A DNA stretch of 64,000 nt from Maricaulis maris (lineage in GTDB: Bacteria; Pseudomonadota; Alphaproteobacteria; Caulobacterales; Maricaulaceae): the NCBI RefSeq assembly GCF_036322705.1, contig NZ_AP027270.1, positions 2,543,501-2,607,500 on the forward strand, in the 5' to 3' direction. Below, piece by piece: positions 45,452 to 54,694 of the stretch (position 1 is the stretch's first letter; every line of letters begins with the position of its first letter). The notes beneath the pieces were generated by a model. The model was given only the letters and a program-made list of their open reading frames with translations, did no database searches and had not been told where the DNA came from. The translations under genes were made by a program, and so were the position numbers.

Positions 45452-46915
45452 TTAGTTGTCGAAGCCGGTGCCCGTCACGATACCGTTCTTAAGCAACAGG
45501 CGAGCGATTTCGCCAACACCCGCAGCAGCAGAGTCGTTGGTCACAACGTCGAAGCTGATATCGCCGTTCACGGCTTCCGTCGTGATGCCGAGAGCATTTG
45601 CAACGGCCGTCGAGTTAAAGCTGGCCGTCCAAGTGCTAGCTGCAACACCATCCGCAGCGATGGTCACGTCTGCGGCGTCCAGGCAAGCAGTGGCCGCGCC
45701 CGGAAGAGCATCGCTCGAGTTGGACACGGTAACGCGGATGCACTCGTCAGAGTCCTGCGCCAGATCTGTACGCAGACCCGTGATGCGGAAGTTCGACTGA
45801 GTACCACCCGACGAGCGCAGGTTGGTCCACGGGAACGAGTTCGCAGCGCCGTTCGGGCCAAGCGGAACGCGAACCCCTACGTTGTCGTCCAGTTCCAGTT
45901 CACCGACATTCGCAGCAGCAACGTCAGCCACGTCGTAGCTCGCCGCATCGGTGAACGCGACTTCAACTGTCGGCGTCTGAACCGTAATCGTGGTGAGCGG
46001 ATCGCCATCGTCGGCGATGTCGATCAGGTCTGAACCAGCGACCATCGCGTCGACGTTTGCGGTCGAGAGCGCGCAGGTGAACTCGTTATCAGCCGGAGCG
46101 ACGCCTTGGGCGCAGGCCACGTCACCGCCGCCAGCTTTGTACGTTACCGAGCCAATGCCATCGGCGCCAGACGGGAACGTCACCGTGATCACACCACCGG
46201 TCGACGCGGTTGCAAAACCAGCGACCGGAGTAGCAAGATCCTCACGCACACCCACCGGCAGAGCAGCCAAGCTGATCGAACCGATCTCACCCGTTCCCAG
46301 CAGGTCGTCGCCGATCGCGTCGAACAAGCCCGAACTAGCAGCACCAGCCGCGATGGTGAAGTTGTAGGCCTGCGTGAAGCTCAGCAGACTTTCGATTTCC
46401 GCCGCACCAGTATAGCCACCCGCATCAGCGATCGGCGTGAAAGTCACGGTGACGGAAACGTCCTGACCAAGCGTCGTCACGGACAGCGGCAGGGTGAGGA
46501 AGCCGTCATCGGCGCTACCGAGTACACCCAGAGCGGCATCGCAAAGGTTGATCTGGTTTTGGTTGACAAAACGCACCGAAGTGCCACCCGCACCACCGCC
46601 GAGAGAAGGCGCCCCAAAACTGCAATCCGTGTCGGTCGCAGCGTTCCACGCATTTGCCGGAACGATGCCCGAGAACGTTGCGTTGGTCAGCGCCACATCG
46701 ACCTGGACCTGACCGCCGGCACCCATGGCAGCAAAAACGCCATCGAGAGTCATATCAAGAACCACGTCGCCCGAGAGGGCACCCGTACGTTCGCTCATGA
46801 CGGTCTGGCCGATAAAATCGCCAGCGACGGCATCAACGGACACAGTCTGAGCGCTTGCAGCCCCGGCAATAAGAGCCACTGCGGCAGCGCCGCTAAGAAG
46901 TTGAACCAGTTTCAT
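45452..46915 (-). CDS. Large secreted or surface protein inside the T2SS cluster
   Basis: A 487-residue protein with a clear Sec signal (residues 1-22, AVALIAGAASA before QTVS). The mature part is Gly/Ala/Thr/Val/Asp-rich, acidic, low in Lys and nearly all beta-strand patterned, like S-layer or adhesin-type proteins. Three or four Cys pairs could form disulfides (TDCSF/NLCDA, VACAQ/FTCAL, ECIRV/TACLD). GAGGGG stands before the ATG and a strong terminator follows, so it is probably a highly expressed single-gene unit. Its place between gspE/gspF and gspG/gspH makes it a good candidate substrate of this secretion system, by inference. Confidence 0.72.
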   Translation of the reverse strand: MKLVQLLSGAAAVALIAGAASAQTVSVDAVAGDFIGQTVMSERTGALSGDVVLDMTLDGVFAAMGAGGQVQVDVALTNATFSGIVPANAWNAATDTDCSFGAPSLGGGAGGTSVRFVNQNQINLCDAALGVLGSADDGFLTLPLSVTTLGQDVSVTVTFTPIADAGGYTGAAEIESLLSFTQAYNFTIAAGAASSGLFDAIGDDLLGTGEIGSISLAALPVGVREDLATPVAGFATASTGGVITVTFPSGADGIGSVTYKAGGGDVACAQGVAPADNEFTCALSTANVDAMVAGSDLIDIADDGDPLTTITVQTPTVEVAFTDAASYDVADVAAANVGELELDDNVGVRVPLGPNGAANSFPWTNLRSSGGTQSNFRITGLRTDLAQDSDECIRVTVSNSSDALPGAATACLDAADVTIAADGVAASTWTASFNSTAVANALGITTEAVNGDISFDVVTNDSAAAGVGEIARLLLKNGIVTGTGFDN

Positions 46916-47361
46916 AGGGAAATCCCCTCTTTCCTACACAATTTAGTCATGGCCATGACAGCAGCCACGACGGTTATCAAACGATCCAGGTCTAGGCTTA
47001 GTAGACAGGGCGCTTGCCGTAGCGTCACACCCAGACCTCCCCTATGGACCTTTCGCGCCCGAGAACCCCCGTGACGCTCGGGGAGAAGAAAGCCCATCAC
47101 CACCGGGGTGTCAACTGTAAATCGGGCGAGAAAAAGGCATTCAATGGCGGGTGCTGCGCATTCAACACAGTCTTGTTATATATTCGACAAACAACTGGTT
47201 TTGCACGCGGTTCATAGGCCGTTGGGGGGCCGAACCCGCGGTTAACCGGCCTTAATCAACTGTCCATATGTGGCCCAAAAGCCATGATCGCGCGCAGCGG
47301 CGACCCGTGAAGTGTCCAAGCCGAGGTGTGCAGCCTGTGATCGCCATCACACTTGCCCGTT
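46916..47361. other. 446-bp intergenic region upstream of the secreted-protein gene
   Basis: No convincing coding sequence. It holds the ribosome site of the secreted-protein gene, a TTGACA (complement of 47108-47113) that could be a -35 element but with a poor -10, an AT-rich stretch around 47170-47195, a CGGTTAACCG palindrome near 47239, and a perfect CRP-type site at 47336-47351. A long, highly regulated promoter region is plausible. Confidence 0.6.
47336..47351. promoter_or_regulatory. CRP/FNR-type palindrome
   Basis: TGTGA-TCGCCA-TCACA matches the CRP half-sites and 6-bp spacing exactly. It lies 11 bp beyond the gspH stop and about 420 bp upstream of the secreted-protein start. Relevance is inferred from the motif only. 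Confidence 0.5.
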
Positions 47362-47844
47362 TCAAACCCGGAAATTCGCGCGGCAGGCCGGAGCCTGCAG
47401 GATGCGCTCCCAGATGCGGTCACGGGGCGAGGCGATGCGGATGCGGGCTGCAGCGCAGGCACCGGAGGGATGGACGCGCCAGGGTTCGAGCCATTCTGCG
47501 GTCCAGCCGTCCGGCATGTCCGCGCCCGCGGCCGTGATCAGACCGGCTGGATAATCGGCGGCTTGGCCGGCGAGGCGCGCGGTCGTGCGCTCTTCGAGGA
47601 TCCAGGCATTGAGAGCGGCGAAGGCCTGGCGCACCTGGTGTCGCTCATACATGGCGGACATGGAGGGGATGGACATGGCGACGGCGAGGGCCAGGATCGC
47701 CATGGCTATGAGGACTTCAAGAAGACTGTAACCGGATTGCCCTGCGCAAGGCCGGCGCCGCTGGCGCGAAGGATTGCAGCCGACCTTGCGCGGGCCTTGA
47801 TGACGTGGACACGGATAAGCGGGGATCGCGCGATCAGGTCTCAC
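47362..47844 (-). CDS. gspH: Type II secretion minor pseudopilin GspH
   Basis: A 160-residue pseudopilin. The prepilin cleavage site is QSG-YSLLEVLIAM, followed by a hydrophobic helix (about residues 38-60) and a short beta domain with two Cys (GACAAA, PACRA). The leader is long (38 residues) when read from GTG 47842-47844, 9 bp after gspG; GGCAGGCGG lies just upstream. A shorter leader from an internal non-ATG codon is possible. Could be called GspI by some schemes, but a separate GspI is at 55319. Confidence 0.78.
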   Translation of the reverse strand: MRPDRAIPAYPCPRHQGPRKVGCNPSRQRRRPCAGQSGYSLLEVLIAMAILALAVAMSIPSMSAMYERHQVRQAFAALNAWILEERTTARLAGQAADYPAGLITAAGADMPDGWTAEWLEPWRVHPSGACAAARIRIASPRDRIWERILQAPACRANFRV

Positions 47845-47853
47845 CCGCCTGCC

Positions 47854-48423
47854 CTAGCCGACATCGCCGCCGGACGGGGTGGCACGGCGCGGGTCGATAT
47901 CGGCATTGAGCCCCTCACCGCCCGTCGCGGCGTCGGCTCCGAGACTGATGACGCGGCCGCGGCGGGAGAGGTCCTCCGTGGCCTCGTATTGATAGGGCGT
48001 GCCCCAGGGGTCCTGCGGCAGGCCGCCATCCATATAGGGACCGTTCCAGCTGGCGCCGACATCGGCGCTGGGCGCAACCAGCAGCAGCAGGCCCTCGTCC
48101 TGGCTGGGATAGCGGCCGAGGTCGAGCCGCATGGTATCGAGCGCGGTCTCGACCATGCGGATCTGGGTGAGGGCCGCGGCCTGTTTGGAACTGTCGAGCT
48201 GGCCGAACAGGCGCGGCGCCACCAGGGCGGCCAGGGTGGCGATGATGGCCACGGCGATCAGGACTTCCATCAGGGAATAGCCGGCCTGCATATGCAGGCG
48301 CTGTTTCGCTGGCCCGTTCGCTGGCCCGTTCACTGGCCCGCTCTCTGGCCCGCTCTCTGGCCCGGAAAAGAGGTTCGATATCCGGTTTGAGACCCGTTTT
48401 GCAATCCGCATTGATACCCGCAT
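47854..48423 (-). CDS. gspG: Type II secretion major pseudopilin GspG
   Basis: The main pseudopilus subunit: AGYSLMEVLIAVAIIATLAAL at and after the cleavage site, RYPSQDEGL and YMDGGLPQDPWGTPYQY, the GspG calcium-loop region. The mature part is about 140 residues. ATG 48421-48423 with an AGGA six bases upstream gives a 48-residue leader that includes Gly-Pro repeats (SGPESGPES...) encoded by 12-bp DNA repeats; this is much longer than normal, and ATG 48291 would leave too few basic residues. The start remains uncertain. Confidence 0.82.
   Translation of the reverse strand: MRVSMRIAKRVSNRISNLFSGPESGPESGPVNGPANGPAKQRLHMQAGYSLMEVLIAVAIIATLAALVAPRLFGQLDSSKQAAALTQIRMVETALDTMRLDLGRYPSQDEGLLLLVAPSADVGASWNGPYMDGGLPQDPWGTPYQYEATEDLSRRGRVISLGADAATGGEGLNADIDPRRATPSGGDVG
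48309..48365. repeat. 12-bp tandem repeats in the GspG leader
   Basis: CTGGCCCGTTCG-type units start at 48309, 48321, 48333, 48345 and 48357 (last partial). In frame they encode alternating Gly-Pro-x-Ser/Asn/Ala on the minus strand. Confidence 0.88.
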
Positions 48424-48440
48424 GGCCAATCCTGTCACAC

Positions 48441-48520
48441 TGTCACACATCAATTTTGTCACACATCAATTTTGTCACACATCAATTTTGTCACACATCA
48501 ATTTTGTCACACATCAATTT
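48441..48520. repeat. Five perfect 16-bp direct repeats upstream of gspG
   Basis: TGTCACACATCAATTT repeats five times with no mismatch and no spacer, preceded by a half unit at 48433-48440. It lies between divergent gspG and gspJ. It may be a regulatory binding array or a slippage-prone tract; no replication initiator gene is nearby. Confidence 0.93.
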
Positions 48521-48709
48521 TGATACCCGATCCGGCTTTTCCAAACCTGATCCGGAGCTTGCAAGATCAGGTCATACGTCCCGATCACCGATCAGGTCCA
48601 GACCCGATCCCTAACATGGACAAGCGAGCCCGGTAAAACCCGCCATGCTTGCTGGACCGACCAAATCGGCGTGGTTATACCATGCAGCCTGGCTTCATCC
48701 TAGGACGTA

Positions 48710-49387
48710 ATGACCCGCGGATTCACCCTTCTGGAAACCCTGATCGCTCTGGTGATCGCCTCGATCACGTCGCTGGTTCTGTTGCAGTCGATCATGGCCG
48801 TGGCGCGCGGCACGGCGGGGATTGACATCGCGCTCGCCGGGGCGCTGGAGACCGAGTTCTCGCGGGAAGCGGTCAGCGACGCCCTGGCAGCCTCCGTCGC
48901 TGATTATCTGGACTCACCGGGTGCCTATACAGGCAGCACGACGCGCATTTCCGGCACGACACGGCGCCCGGTACTGACGCCGCATGGCTTGCCGACGCGG
49001 TTCGTCCTGACCCTGCAGCCGGAGGCGGGTGGCACCGCGCTGGTTTATCAGGAAGTCGGGCAACCGGCCGGTGACGGCAATGAACGCACCGGGCCACGCG
49101 AAGACAGCACGCTCACAAACGGGATCGTGGCGATGCGATTCGACGCGCAAGACCTCGAATTTCGCTTCGCCTATCAGTCCCTCTCGCGGCTCTATGATCG
49201 CGAACCGGCCGAAGCCCTCGACGCTTGGCCACCGGAGGCCGGTTTTGATCCCTGGTATGATTATTATCGCCCCCCACCGACACTTGTCATGATCGTCGAT
49301 GCCGAAGATCAGGTCTTGTGGGCGATCACATCGACAGGCTGGAATGCACCGCCGATACGGGGCCGCGACCTGGAGGAGATCTTGTGA
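48710..49387 (+). CDS. gspJ: Type II secretion minor pseudopilin GspJ
   Basis: A 225-residue pseudopilin with a minimal leader: MTRG-FTLLETLIALVIASIT, cleavage after Gly4. The extended soluble domain ends in LVMIVDAEDQVLWAITSTG. First gene of the rightward block; gspK follows with a GTGA overlap (49384-49387). Confidence 0.88.
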   Translation: MTRGFTLLETLIALVIASITSLVLLQSIMAVARGTAGIDIALAGALETEFSREAVSDALAASVADYLDSPGAYTGSTTRISGTTRRPVLTPHGLPTRFVLTLQPEAGGTALVYQEVGQPAGDGNERTGPREDSTLTNGIVAMRFDAQDLEFRFAYQSLSRLYDREPAEALDAWPPEAGFDPWYDYYRPPPTLVMIVDAEDQVLWAITSTGWNAPPIRGRDLEEIL

Positions 49388-50436
49388 GCGAGGTCCGCAG
49401 GCGGATATCGCGCCGGGCGCGTCGCGGCTATGTCTTCCCGCTGGCGCTGTGGACGATTGCCGTTATCGCGCTCCTGCTCGGTGCCGCCTATACGGTGATG
49501 AGTGCCGCCAATTCGGTCTTCGCCCGGATCAGCGCGCGCGAGGAATCCCTGGCCGATTTCGAGGCCGCGGAGACAGATATCCTGCGCCTTCTGCTGACCG
49601 AACCCATGGGGCTGTCCTCCGTGCGCGTTGGCGGGACGCGCGATCCGGATCCGATCAGTGGCGGCTTCGGGATTGGCGGCGAGCCCCTCTCGGCGACCGG
49701 CACGCCCTATCTTCATGCCGGTGCCCATGGTCCGGTCGTGGTGCGTCTGGTCGGTACGAACGGGCTGGTCAATCTTGGCGATGATCCCGGCCCGGCGTCG
49801 CAGGCGCTATTGCTGGCGCTCGGCCTGGAGCGGGCTGATGCACAAAGACTGGCGGCACGCCTGGTCGACTTTATCGACGAGGATGACCGGCGCTTGCTGG
49901 GCGGCGCCGAGGCCGCCGATTATCCGGCTGGCCGGACGCCCCGCAATGCCCCGCTGTCCGCCGCCTCGGACGCGTGCGGCGCGCTGGGCTGGCGTGAAGA
50001 GGTGGATTGGTGCGCCGATCCGCGCCTGATGGATCTGTTTGCCTTCGCCGGCGGCCAGTCGGCCATGGGCGCGCGCCTGGTGCCGGAATACCTGTTGCGC
50101 CAGCTGGTCGGCGGTGATGTGCGCCAGCTCGACCGCGCCATGGAGGCGCTGGAGGATCGCGACCGGCTGGTGCGGTATGAGGATTTCGGAATTGACGGGC
50201 TGGAAGGTCTCGATCCCTTCAATGACAATTCCGCCCTGCCCGGGCCCAGCTTTCTGATCATCACCCATCGTCCCGACGCCGAATACATACAGTTGACGCG
50301 GATCGACCTGACGCTCGCAAACCTGTACAAACCCTATGAGATTGCGTTTTCGTATGTTGTGGGCGGATCGATTGTCGAGGGGGCGTTCCATGTCGAAGAG
50401 GCCGACGCGCTTGATGAACTTCCTCAAGCCGGTTGA
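49384..50436 (+). CDS. gspK: Type II secretion tip pseudopilin GspK
   Basis: About 350 residues: basic leader then RGYVFPLALWTIAVIALLLG, a GspK-type cleavage site, and a large alpha domain with helix-hairpin-helix-like LVDFIDEDDRRLLGGAEA near residue 165 and two Cys (DACGALG, DWCADP). GspK caps the pseudopilus with GspI and GspJ. GTG 49384 gives the coupled start; the longer open frame upstream overlaps gspJ. Confidence 0.88.
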   Translation: MSEVRRRISRRARRGYVFPLALWTIAVIALLLGAAYTVMSAANSVFARISAREESLADFEAAETDILRLLLTEPMGLSSVRVGGTRDPDPISGGFGIGGEPLSATGTPYLHAGAHGPVVVRLVGTNGLVNLGDDPGPASQALLLALGLERADAQRLAARLVDFIDEDDRRLLGGAEAADYPAGRTPRNAPLSAASDACGALGWREEVDWCADPRLMDLFAFAGGQSAMGARLVPEYLLRQLVGGDVRQLDRAMEALEDRDRLVRYEDFGIDGLEGLDPFNDNSALPGPSFLIITHRPDAEYIQLTRIDLTLANLYKPYEIAFSYVVGGSIVEGAFHVEEADALDELPQAG

Positions 50437-51499
50437 CCGCCGCGTGTCCGCCGCCGGCCTGGCGCCGCGCCCGGCTGGTGCGCTGGCGCGCGCGATTCTG
50501 GCCGGCGAACGCCATGTCGTCAGCCGCGCCCTGCTTCATTTTGAACGCATTGAAAGACCGGCCGGACGGGTCGATGACCGGGTGCGCCGCGCCGTCGAAC
50601 TGGCGGCCCGCAATCGGGCGCCCTTCGCCGATCCCGGCCTCTTCATCGTCTGGGGTCGTCGCCATGCCGCGGCCTGGTCCTGGGACCGCGCCCTGCTGAC
50701 CCGCCTGGGTGTGCCGGAGACCGCCTGGATCGTGCCGGAGCCCGCCATCACCGCGCAAGGTGACGGACAGGTCGATGGCCAGGCTGACAGTCACTGGGGT
50801 GACGGGTTCCGCCTGCGCGAATTGCAGGACGGATATGAAGGCCAGCTGAAACGCGAAGGCGAATTATTCGCCAGCCGCTTCTGGTCGCGCCAGCCGAGCC
50901 AGGCCGAGATTGATATCTTCGTGCGCAGTTGCGCCGCGCCGGCCTCCGATGCTGACAGTGCGCCGATCTCCGCCGCCGACAGGATGCAGGACCAGGCCCG
51001 CAGCTGGGCCACTCGCCTGACACCGTTGCACGCCGCCCTCGCCGCGCTGCTCCTGGTCGGCGCCCCCCTGCTGCACGCCGCCGGCACACAGGCCCGGCTG
51101 TCCTATGATCTGCATACGGCCCGGTCCGCCCTGGGCAGCGTCGTCGCCGAGAGCTCGGCCCAGTTCGATGCGCTGCAGGCCTACCAGGCCAGCACGGCCC
51201 GGCTGGACGAATACCGGTCCGCGCTCGATCTCGTTCACCCGCTCATCCCGGTGACCGATCTCGCCGAAGCCGCCCAGGCCGTCGACGGCCGACTGGAAAG
51301 CTTTGCCATCACGCCGGGCCGGGTCGACGCGGTCGTCGCCGCCGGATCCGATGTCGACCCGGCCGAGATTGTCCGCCGTCTGGAAAGCGCGCCCTCGCTC
51401 GCCAATGTCGGGATCCAGCGGGCCCGCACGCAAGGCCAATGGGAGGTTCAGGCCGACCTTGTCGCGCCGTCCGAGACCCAGGCGGAGACCCCGGCATGA
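50390..51499 (+). CDS. gspL: Type II secretion protein GspL
   Basis: Bitopic inner-membrane protein linking GspE to the pseudopilus. Residues 1-200 are the cytoplasmic actin-like domain, shorter than usual; one membrane span near residues 215-235 (LHAALAALLLVGAPLLHAAG); a periplasmic ferredoxin-like domain follows (ITDLAEAAQAVDGRLESFAI-like region). ATG 50390 with GAGGGGG six bases upstream overlaps gspK by 47 bp; ATG 50414 is an alternative. Confidence 0.8.
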   Translation: MSKRPTRLMNFLKPVDRRVSAAGLAPRPAGALARAILAGERHVVSRALLHFERIERPAGRVDDRVRRAVELAARNRAPFADPGLFIVWGRRHAAAWSWDRALLTRLGVPETAWIVPEPAITAQGDGQVDGQADSHWGDGFRLRELQDGYEGQLKREGELFASRFWSRQPSQAEIDIFVRSCAAPASDADSAPISAADRMQDQARSWATRLTPLHAALAALLLVGAPLLHAAGTQARLSYDLHTARSALGSVVAESSAQFDALQAYQASTARLDEYRSALDLVHPLIPVTDLAEAAQAVDGRLESFAITPGRVDAVVAAGSDVDPAEIVRRLESAPSLANVGIQRARTQGQWEVQADLVAPSETQAETPA

Positions 51500-52062
51500 G
51501 CCTTTTGTCGACAACCTTGCAACGCGCGTCCGACAGCCTGACCGTCCGGGCCAGGCTCGGCCTGATCGTGCTTGTGGCCCTGGCGGGCATTGTGGCCGCG
51601 ATGGATCTGAGTGCCCGCAACACGCGCCTGGTCCAGCAATTGGCCACGGTCCGCACCGAACTTGCCGGGCGGGAAGCCGCCCTGGAACAGCGCGACTGGA
51701 ACACCGTCCTGGAAGCAGCGCGAGCCGAGGTGGACGCCGCGGAATCGCGCTTTTGGCGCGGCGCGACGACCGGCCTGGCCAGCGCCCAGATCCTGGGTGC
51801 GGTGGAGAATGCCGCGCGGGTCTCCCGGCTTGCCACGCCCCGGGTGTCCGTACTGCGCAGCGAACCCCTGTCCGGCGGGGCGGTCCTGTTCGAGGTTGAG
51901 ATGACCGCCCGCAGCAATGGCGGCGGCTTCGCCACATTCCTGGAAGCTGTCACCCAGGCCGAAGGCGATCTGCGACCGGCGGAGGTGGTGTGGGGTGGTC
52001 GCAACCGGCCGGTCACCATCCGCCTGATCGCACCCGCTATCATCGAAGGAGGGGCGTCATGA
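51496..52062 (+). CDS. gspM: Type II secretion protein GspM-like
   Basis: A 188-residue inner-membrane protein with one N-terminal span (about residues 22-38, LIVLVALAGIVAAMD), a short coiled coil and a ferredoxin-like periplasmic domain. The order after gspL, with an ATGA overlap, supports GspM. Sequence alone is weakly diagnostic. Confidence 0.75.
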   Translation: MSLLSTTLQRASDSLTVRARLGLIVLVALAGIVAAMDLSARNTRLVQQLATVRTELAGREAALEQRDWNTVLEAARAEVDAAESRFWRGATTGLASAQILGAVENAARVSRLATPRVSVLRSEPLSGGAVLFEVEMTARSNGGGFATFLEAVTQAEGDLRPAEVVWGGRNRPVTIRLIAPAIIEGGAS

Positions 52063-52568
52063 TGTCCCTCATGCAGCTGAGATTTGGCGCCGCGGGGCTG
52101 GCCTGCGCGCTGGCTGCTGCCGCCGGCCTCCTGCTGCCACCGTCCCCGACAGCCGCGCGCCTGACCGGTCAGTCCCGCGCCCTCAACCCGCTTGACGGTC
52201 CGGACGGCGCCGATGTCGAGACACTGGTTCAGCGCCTGGGTCAGACCAATTTGTTTCCTGCCGCCCAAACCCTCGCCGCGCTCAATGGGGACGCGATTGA
52301 CCCCGATGCCCCGGACCCTGCGGCCTCGGACGGTCTGGCCGCGGCCATTGCCGCGCGCCTGCCCGACATCCGCGCCCTCGTGCGGCGCGAATCCGAGTGG
52401 CGGATCCATGCGTCAGGTGAGGCGAACCTGGTCGACATCTTCGTGCCCGGCGAGGAACTATTTGACGGCTGGATGATTGCCGAGATAAGCCCGAGAACGC
52501 TCTTGCTGGAGCGGCACGGGGAAATCCGGACAATCGATGTATTTGTACCTAACAATGTAGGGCAGTGA
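52059..52568 (+). CDS. GspC/GspN-like periplasmic linker of the T2SS
   Basis: A 169-residue protein with an N-terminal membrane helix (about residues 8-28) and a compact beta domain, GWMIAEISPRTLLLERHGEI near residue 135, resembling the homology region of GspC that contacts the secretin. There is no PDZ domain. The name is uncertain: short GspC or GspN. It overlaps gspM by 4 bp and gspD by one base. Confidence 0.65.
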   Translation: MMSLMQLRFGAAGLACALAAAAGLLLPPSPTAARLTGQSRALNPLDGPDGADVETLVQRLGQTNLFPAAQTLAALNGDAIDPDAPDPAASDGLAAAIAARLPDIRALVRRESEWRIHASGEANLVDIFVPGEELFDGWMIAEISPRTLLLERHGEIRTIDVFVPNNVGQ

Positions 52569-54694
52569 TGACTCATTTCAGGACAATCACCCTCAGCTCG
52601 ATGGGTTTTCTCCTCCTTTCAGGGTGTTCGACTGCCGCATTCTCCCCGGACTCCCACCTGAATCCGGTCTTTGGGGATCGCCGCGCCGAACTTGAAAGGC
52701 AAGTCGCCGCAAGCGCAGCGGATACAGAAGCCAGCGCCGGGGCCGACACGCCTGACATGTCTGAACTGGTCACCACACGGCGGATCGTGCCGGGTAGTTC
52801 CAGCGGCATCGCCGGTGCCGGCGCGCTCAGCGCAACATTGTCTCCCGCCGGTCCCGCGATCAATGCCACCCTGCCTGCGCAACCGCTTCCAGCCTTTATC
52901 GACACGGCGCTGGGCGAAATCCTCGGCGTGCCCTACGCGCTCGGTCCCGGTGTTGCCGACCGCGACGACATCGTCGCCTTGCGCAGCGTCCGGGATATGG
53001 AGCCAGACACCTTCCTTGGCCTGTTCGGCGCCGCACTCGCCGAGTACGGCCTTGCCATCGAGGTCCAGGACGGGATGGCGCTTGTCGTCGAACGCAGCGA
53101 CCTGCGCAGCAATATGCCGCAAATCATCCGCGCCCGCGCCCGCGCCGGCGTGTCAGCGCCATTGCGCCCCGTGATCCAGTTTGTGGAGTTCGATTATTCG
53201 GACGCCGCGGAAATGGACGCCATCCTGCGTCAGGCCTTTCCCGATCAACAGGAATTGTCGATCCAGGTCCGACGAGACATCAATTCCATGTCCCTCACGG
53301 GCTTGTCGGACCGCGTGGATGCCGCCATGCAGCTGATCGGCCAACTCGACCAGGCGCGCTTTGCCGGCGCCGCCGCCGTGACGCTCTCACCGCGCAATTG
53401 GGACGCTTCCGAGCTGGCACAAGCGCTCGTCGATATCCTCTCCCTGGAGGGCTATCAGGTCGGGCTCGGCACGCGCCAGGTTCGGCCCCTGTCCATGCTT
53501 GCCCTGGACCAGACCAACCAGATCCTGGTCTTCGCCCATAATGACGACACGCTGGCGCATCTGATCGCGACGGCGCGTCGGTTGGAAGACGCGGCCGAGC
53601 GTGAAGACGGGGCCCGTTCCTACGTCTACCAGGTGCAAAACACTGACGCCGAAGAGCTCGCCGGCGTTCTGCGCACCGTACTGGGCGAGGCTTCACGCCA
53701 GACAAGCGGCCCCGAGACGGAGGCGGGCGGGGACCGGAATGCGTCCGGCGGATCGCTCAACTCCCGCCTGGCAGTCGACACTTTCGGCAACCGGCTCATT
53801 TTCACCGGTTCGCGGAATGAGTACGACGATCTCACCCGTCTGCTGCAACAACTGGACACACCTGTCGCGGAAGTCCTTGTCGAGGTAACCATCGCCGAAG
53901 TGGTGTTCAGTGACAGCACGCGTTTCGGCCTGGAATTCTTTCTAAATACACTGGGCGGGGATGTGCAGATCGGTACCCAGGACGCGCTTGGCCTGTCGAG
54001 CGGCGGGCTCTCCGCTGTTGTCCGGTCCGGGCAAGTCGACATCGAAGCGGCGGCCAATGCGAGCAATTCTGCGGTCAACATCCTGTCCACGCCTCGTGTC
54101 GTCGCGCGCTCGGGCGAGTCCGCAGAAGTGCAAGTGGGTACCGATGTACCCATCATCACGTCCCAACGAGCGGCCAACACCCAGGATTCCGGCTCCACCG
54201 ATATCCTGCAGTCGATCCAGTACCGATCAACCGGCGTGCTCCTGACTGTCGAACCGCGGGTGTTCAGCAGTAACCGGATCGACCTCGCCATCACGCAGGA
54301 AGTCAGTTCGGCCGATGAGAACCCCAATCAGGCCATCGGCAGTCCCATCATTTCCAATCGCAGGATGACCTCGTCGATTACCCTGCAGGATGGCCAAACG
54401 GCTGTGCTGGGTGGATTGATCAGCGAAACGGTCAATCGCGGCTCCACTGGCGTGCCACTGCTCCAGGACATCCCCCTGCTCGGCAATCTCTTCAAAACCG
54501 AAACCTTCAGCAATGACCAACGTGTGCTGCTGGTTCTCGTGACACCCTTTATCCTGAACGACCGAACAGATCGGCAAAGGATCGTCGATGCCTTCCGCGG
54601 CGAAATCAATGACGCTTTCGTATCCAGGATCGGTGCGGGCCAAACATTCTTGCAGCATGAACGTCCGATGCAGGTGAGCACGCCCGACGAGTGA
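52568..54694 (+). CDS. gspD: Type II secretion outer-membrane secretin GspD
   Basis: A 708-residue secretin. Lipoprotein signal with LLSG-C at about residue 19; four N-domains (residues 80-400); and the secretin core with VTIAEVVFSDSTRFGLEFF, GTDVPIITSQ and VPLLQDIPLLGNLFK near residue 625, the signature that forms the gate. ATG 52568 is used (TGATG junction); a GTG at 52565 is also open. Forms the outer-membrane channel for folded substrates. Confidence 0.95.
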   Translation: MTHFRTITLSSMGFLLLSGCSTAAFSPDSHLNPVFGDRRAELERQVAASAADTEASAGADTPDMSELVTTRRIVPGSSSGIAGAGALSATLSPAGPAINATLPAQPLPAFIDTALGEILGVPYALGPGVADRDDIVALRSVRDMEPDTFLGLFGAALAEYGLAIEVQDGMALVVERSDLRSNMPQIIRARARAGVSAPLRPVIQFVEFDYSDAAEMDAILRQAFPDQQELSIQVRRDINSMSLTGLSDRVDAAMQLIGQLDQARFAGAAAVTLSPRNWDASELAQALVDILSLEGYQVGLGTRQVRPLSMLALDQTNQILVFAHNDDTLAHLIATARRLEDAAEREDGARSYVYQVQNTDAEELAGVLRTVLGEASRQTSGPETEAGGDRNASGGSLNSRLAVDTFGNRLIFTGSRNEYDDLTRLLQQLDTPVAEVLVEVTIAEVVFSDSTRFGLEFFLNTLGGDVQIGTQDALGLSSGGLSAVVRSGQVDIEAAANASNSAVNILSTPRVVARSGESAEVQVGTDVPIITSQRAANTQDSGSTDILQSIQYRSTGVLLTVEPRVFSSNRIDLAITQEVSSADENPNQAIGSPIISNRRMTSSITLQDGQTAVLGGLISETVNRGSTGVPLLQDIPLLGNLFKTETFSNDQRVLLVLVTPFILNDRTDRQRIVDAFRGEINDAFVSRIGAGQTFLQHERPMQVSTPDE

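Noticed and set aside
48441-48520. CRISPR array
   Set aside because: Repeats abut with no spacers and no cas genes are present.
48441-48520. Replication-origin iterons
   Set aside because: No initiator gene or DnaA boxes nearby; the setting is a chromosomal secretion locus.
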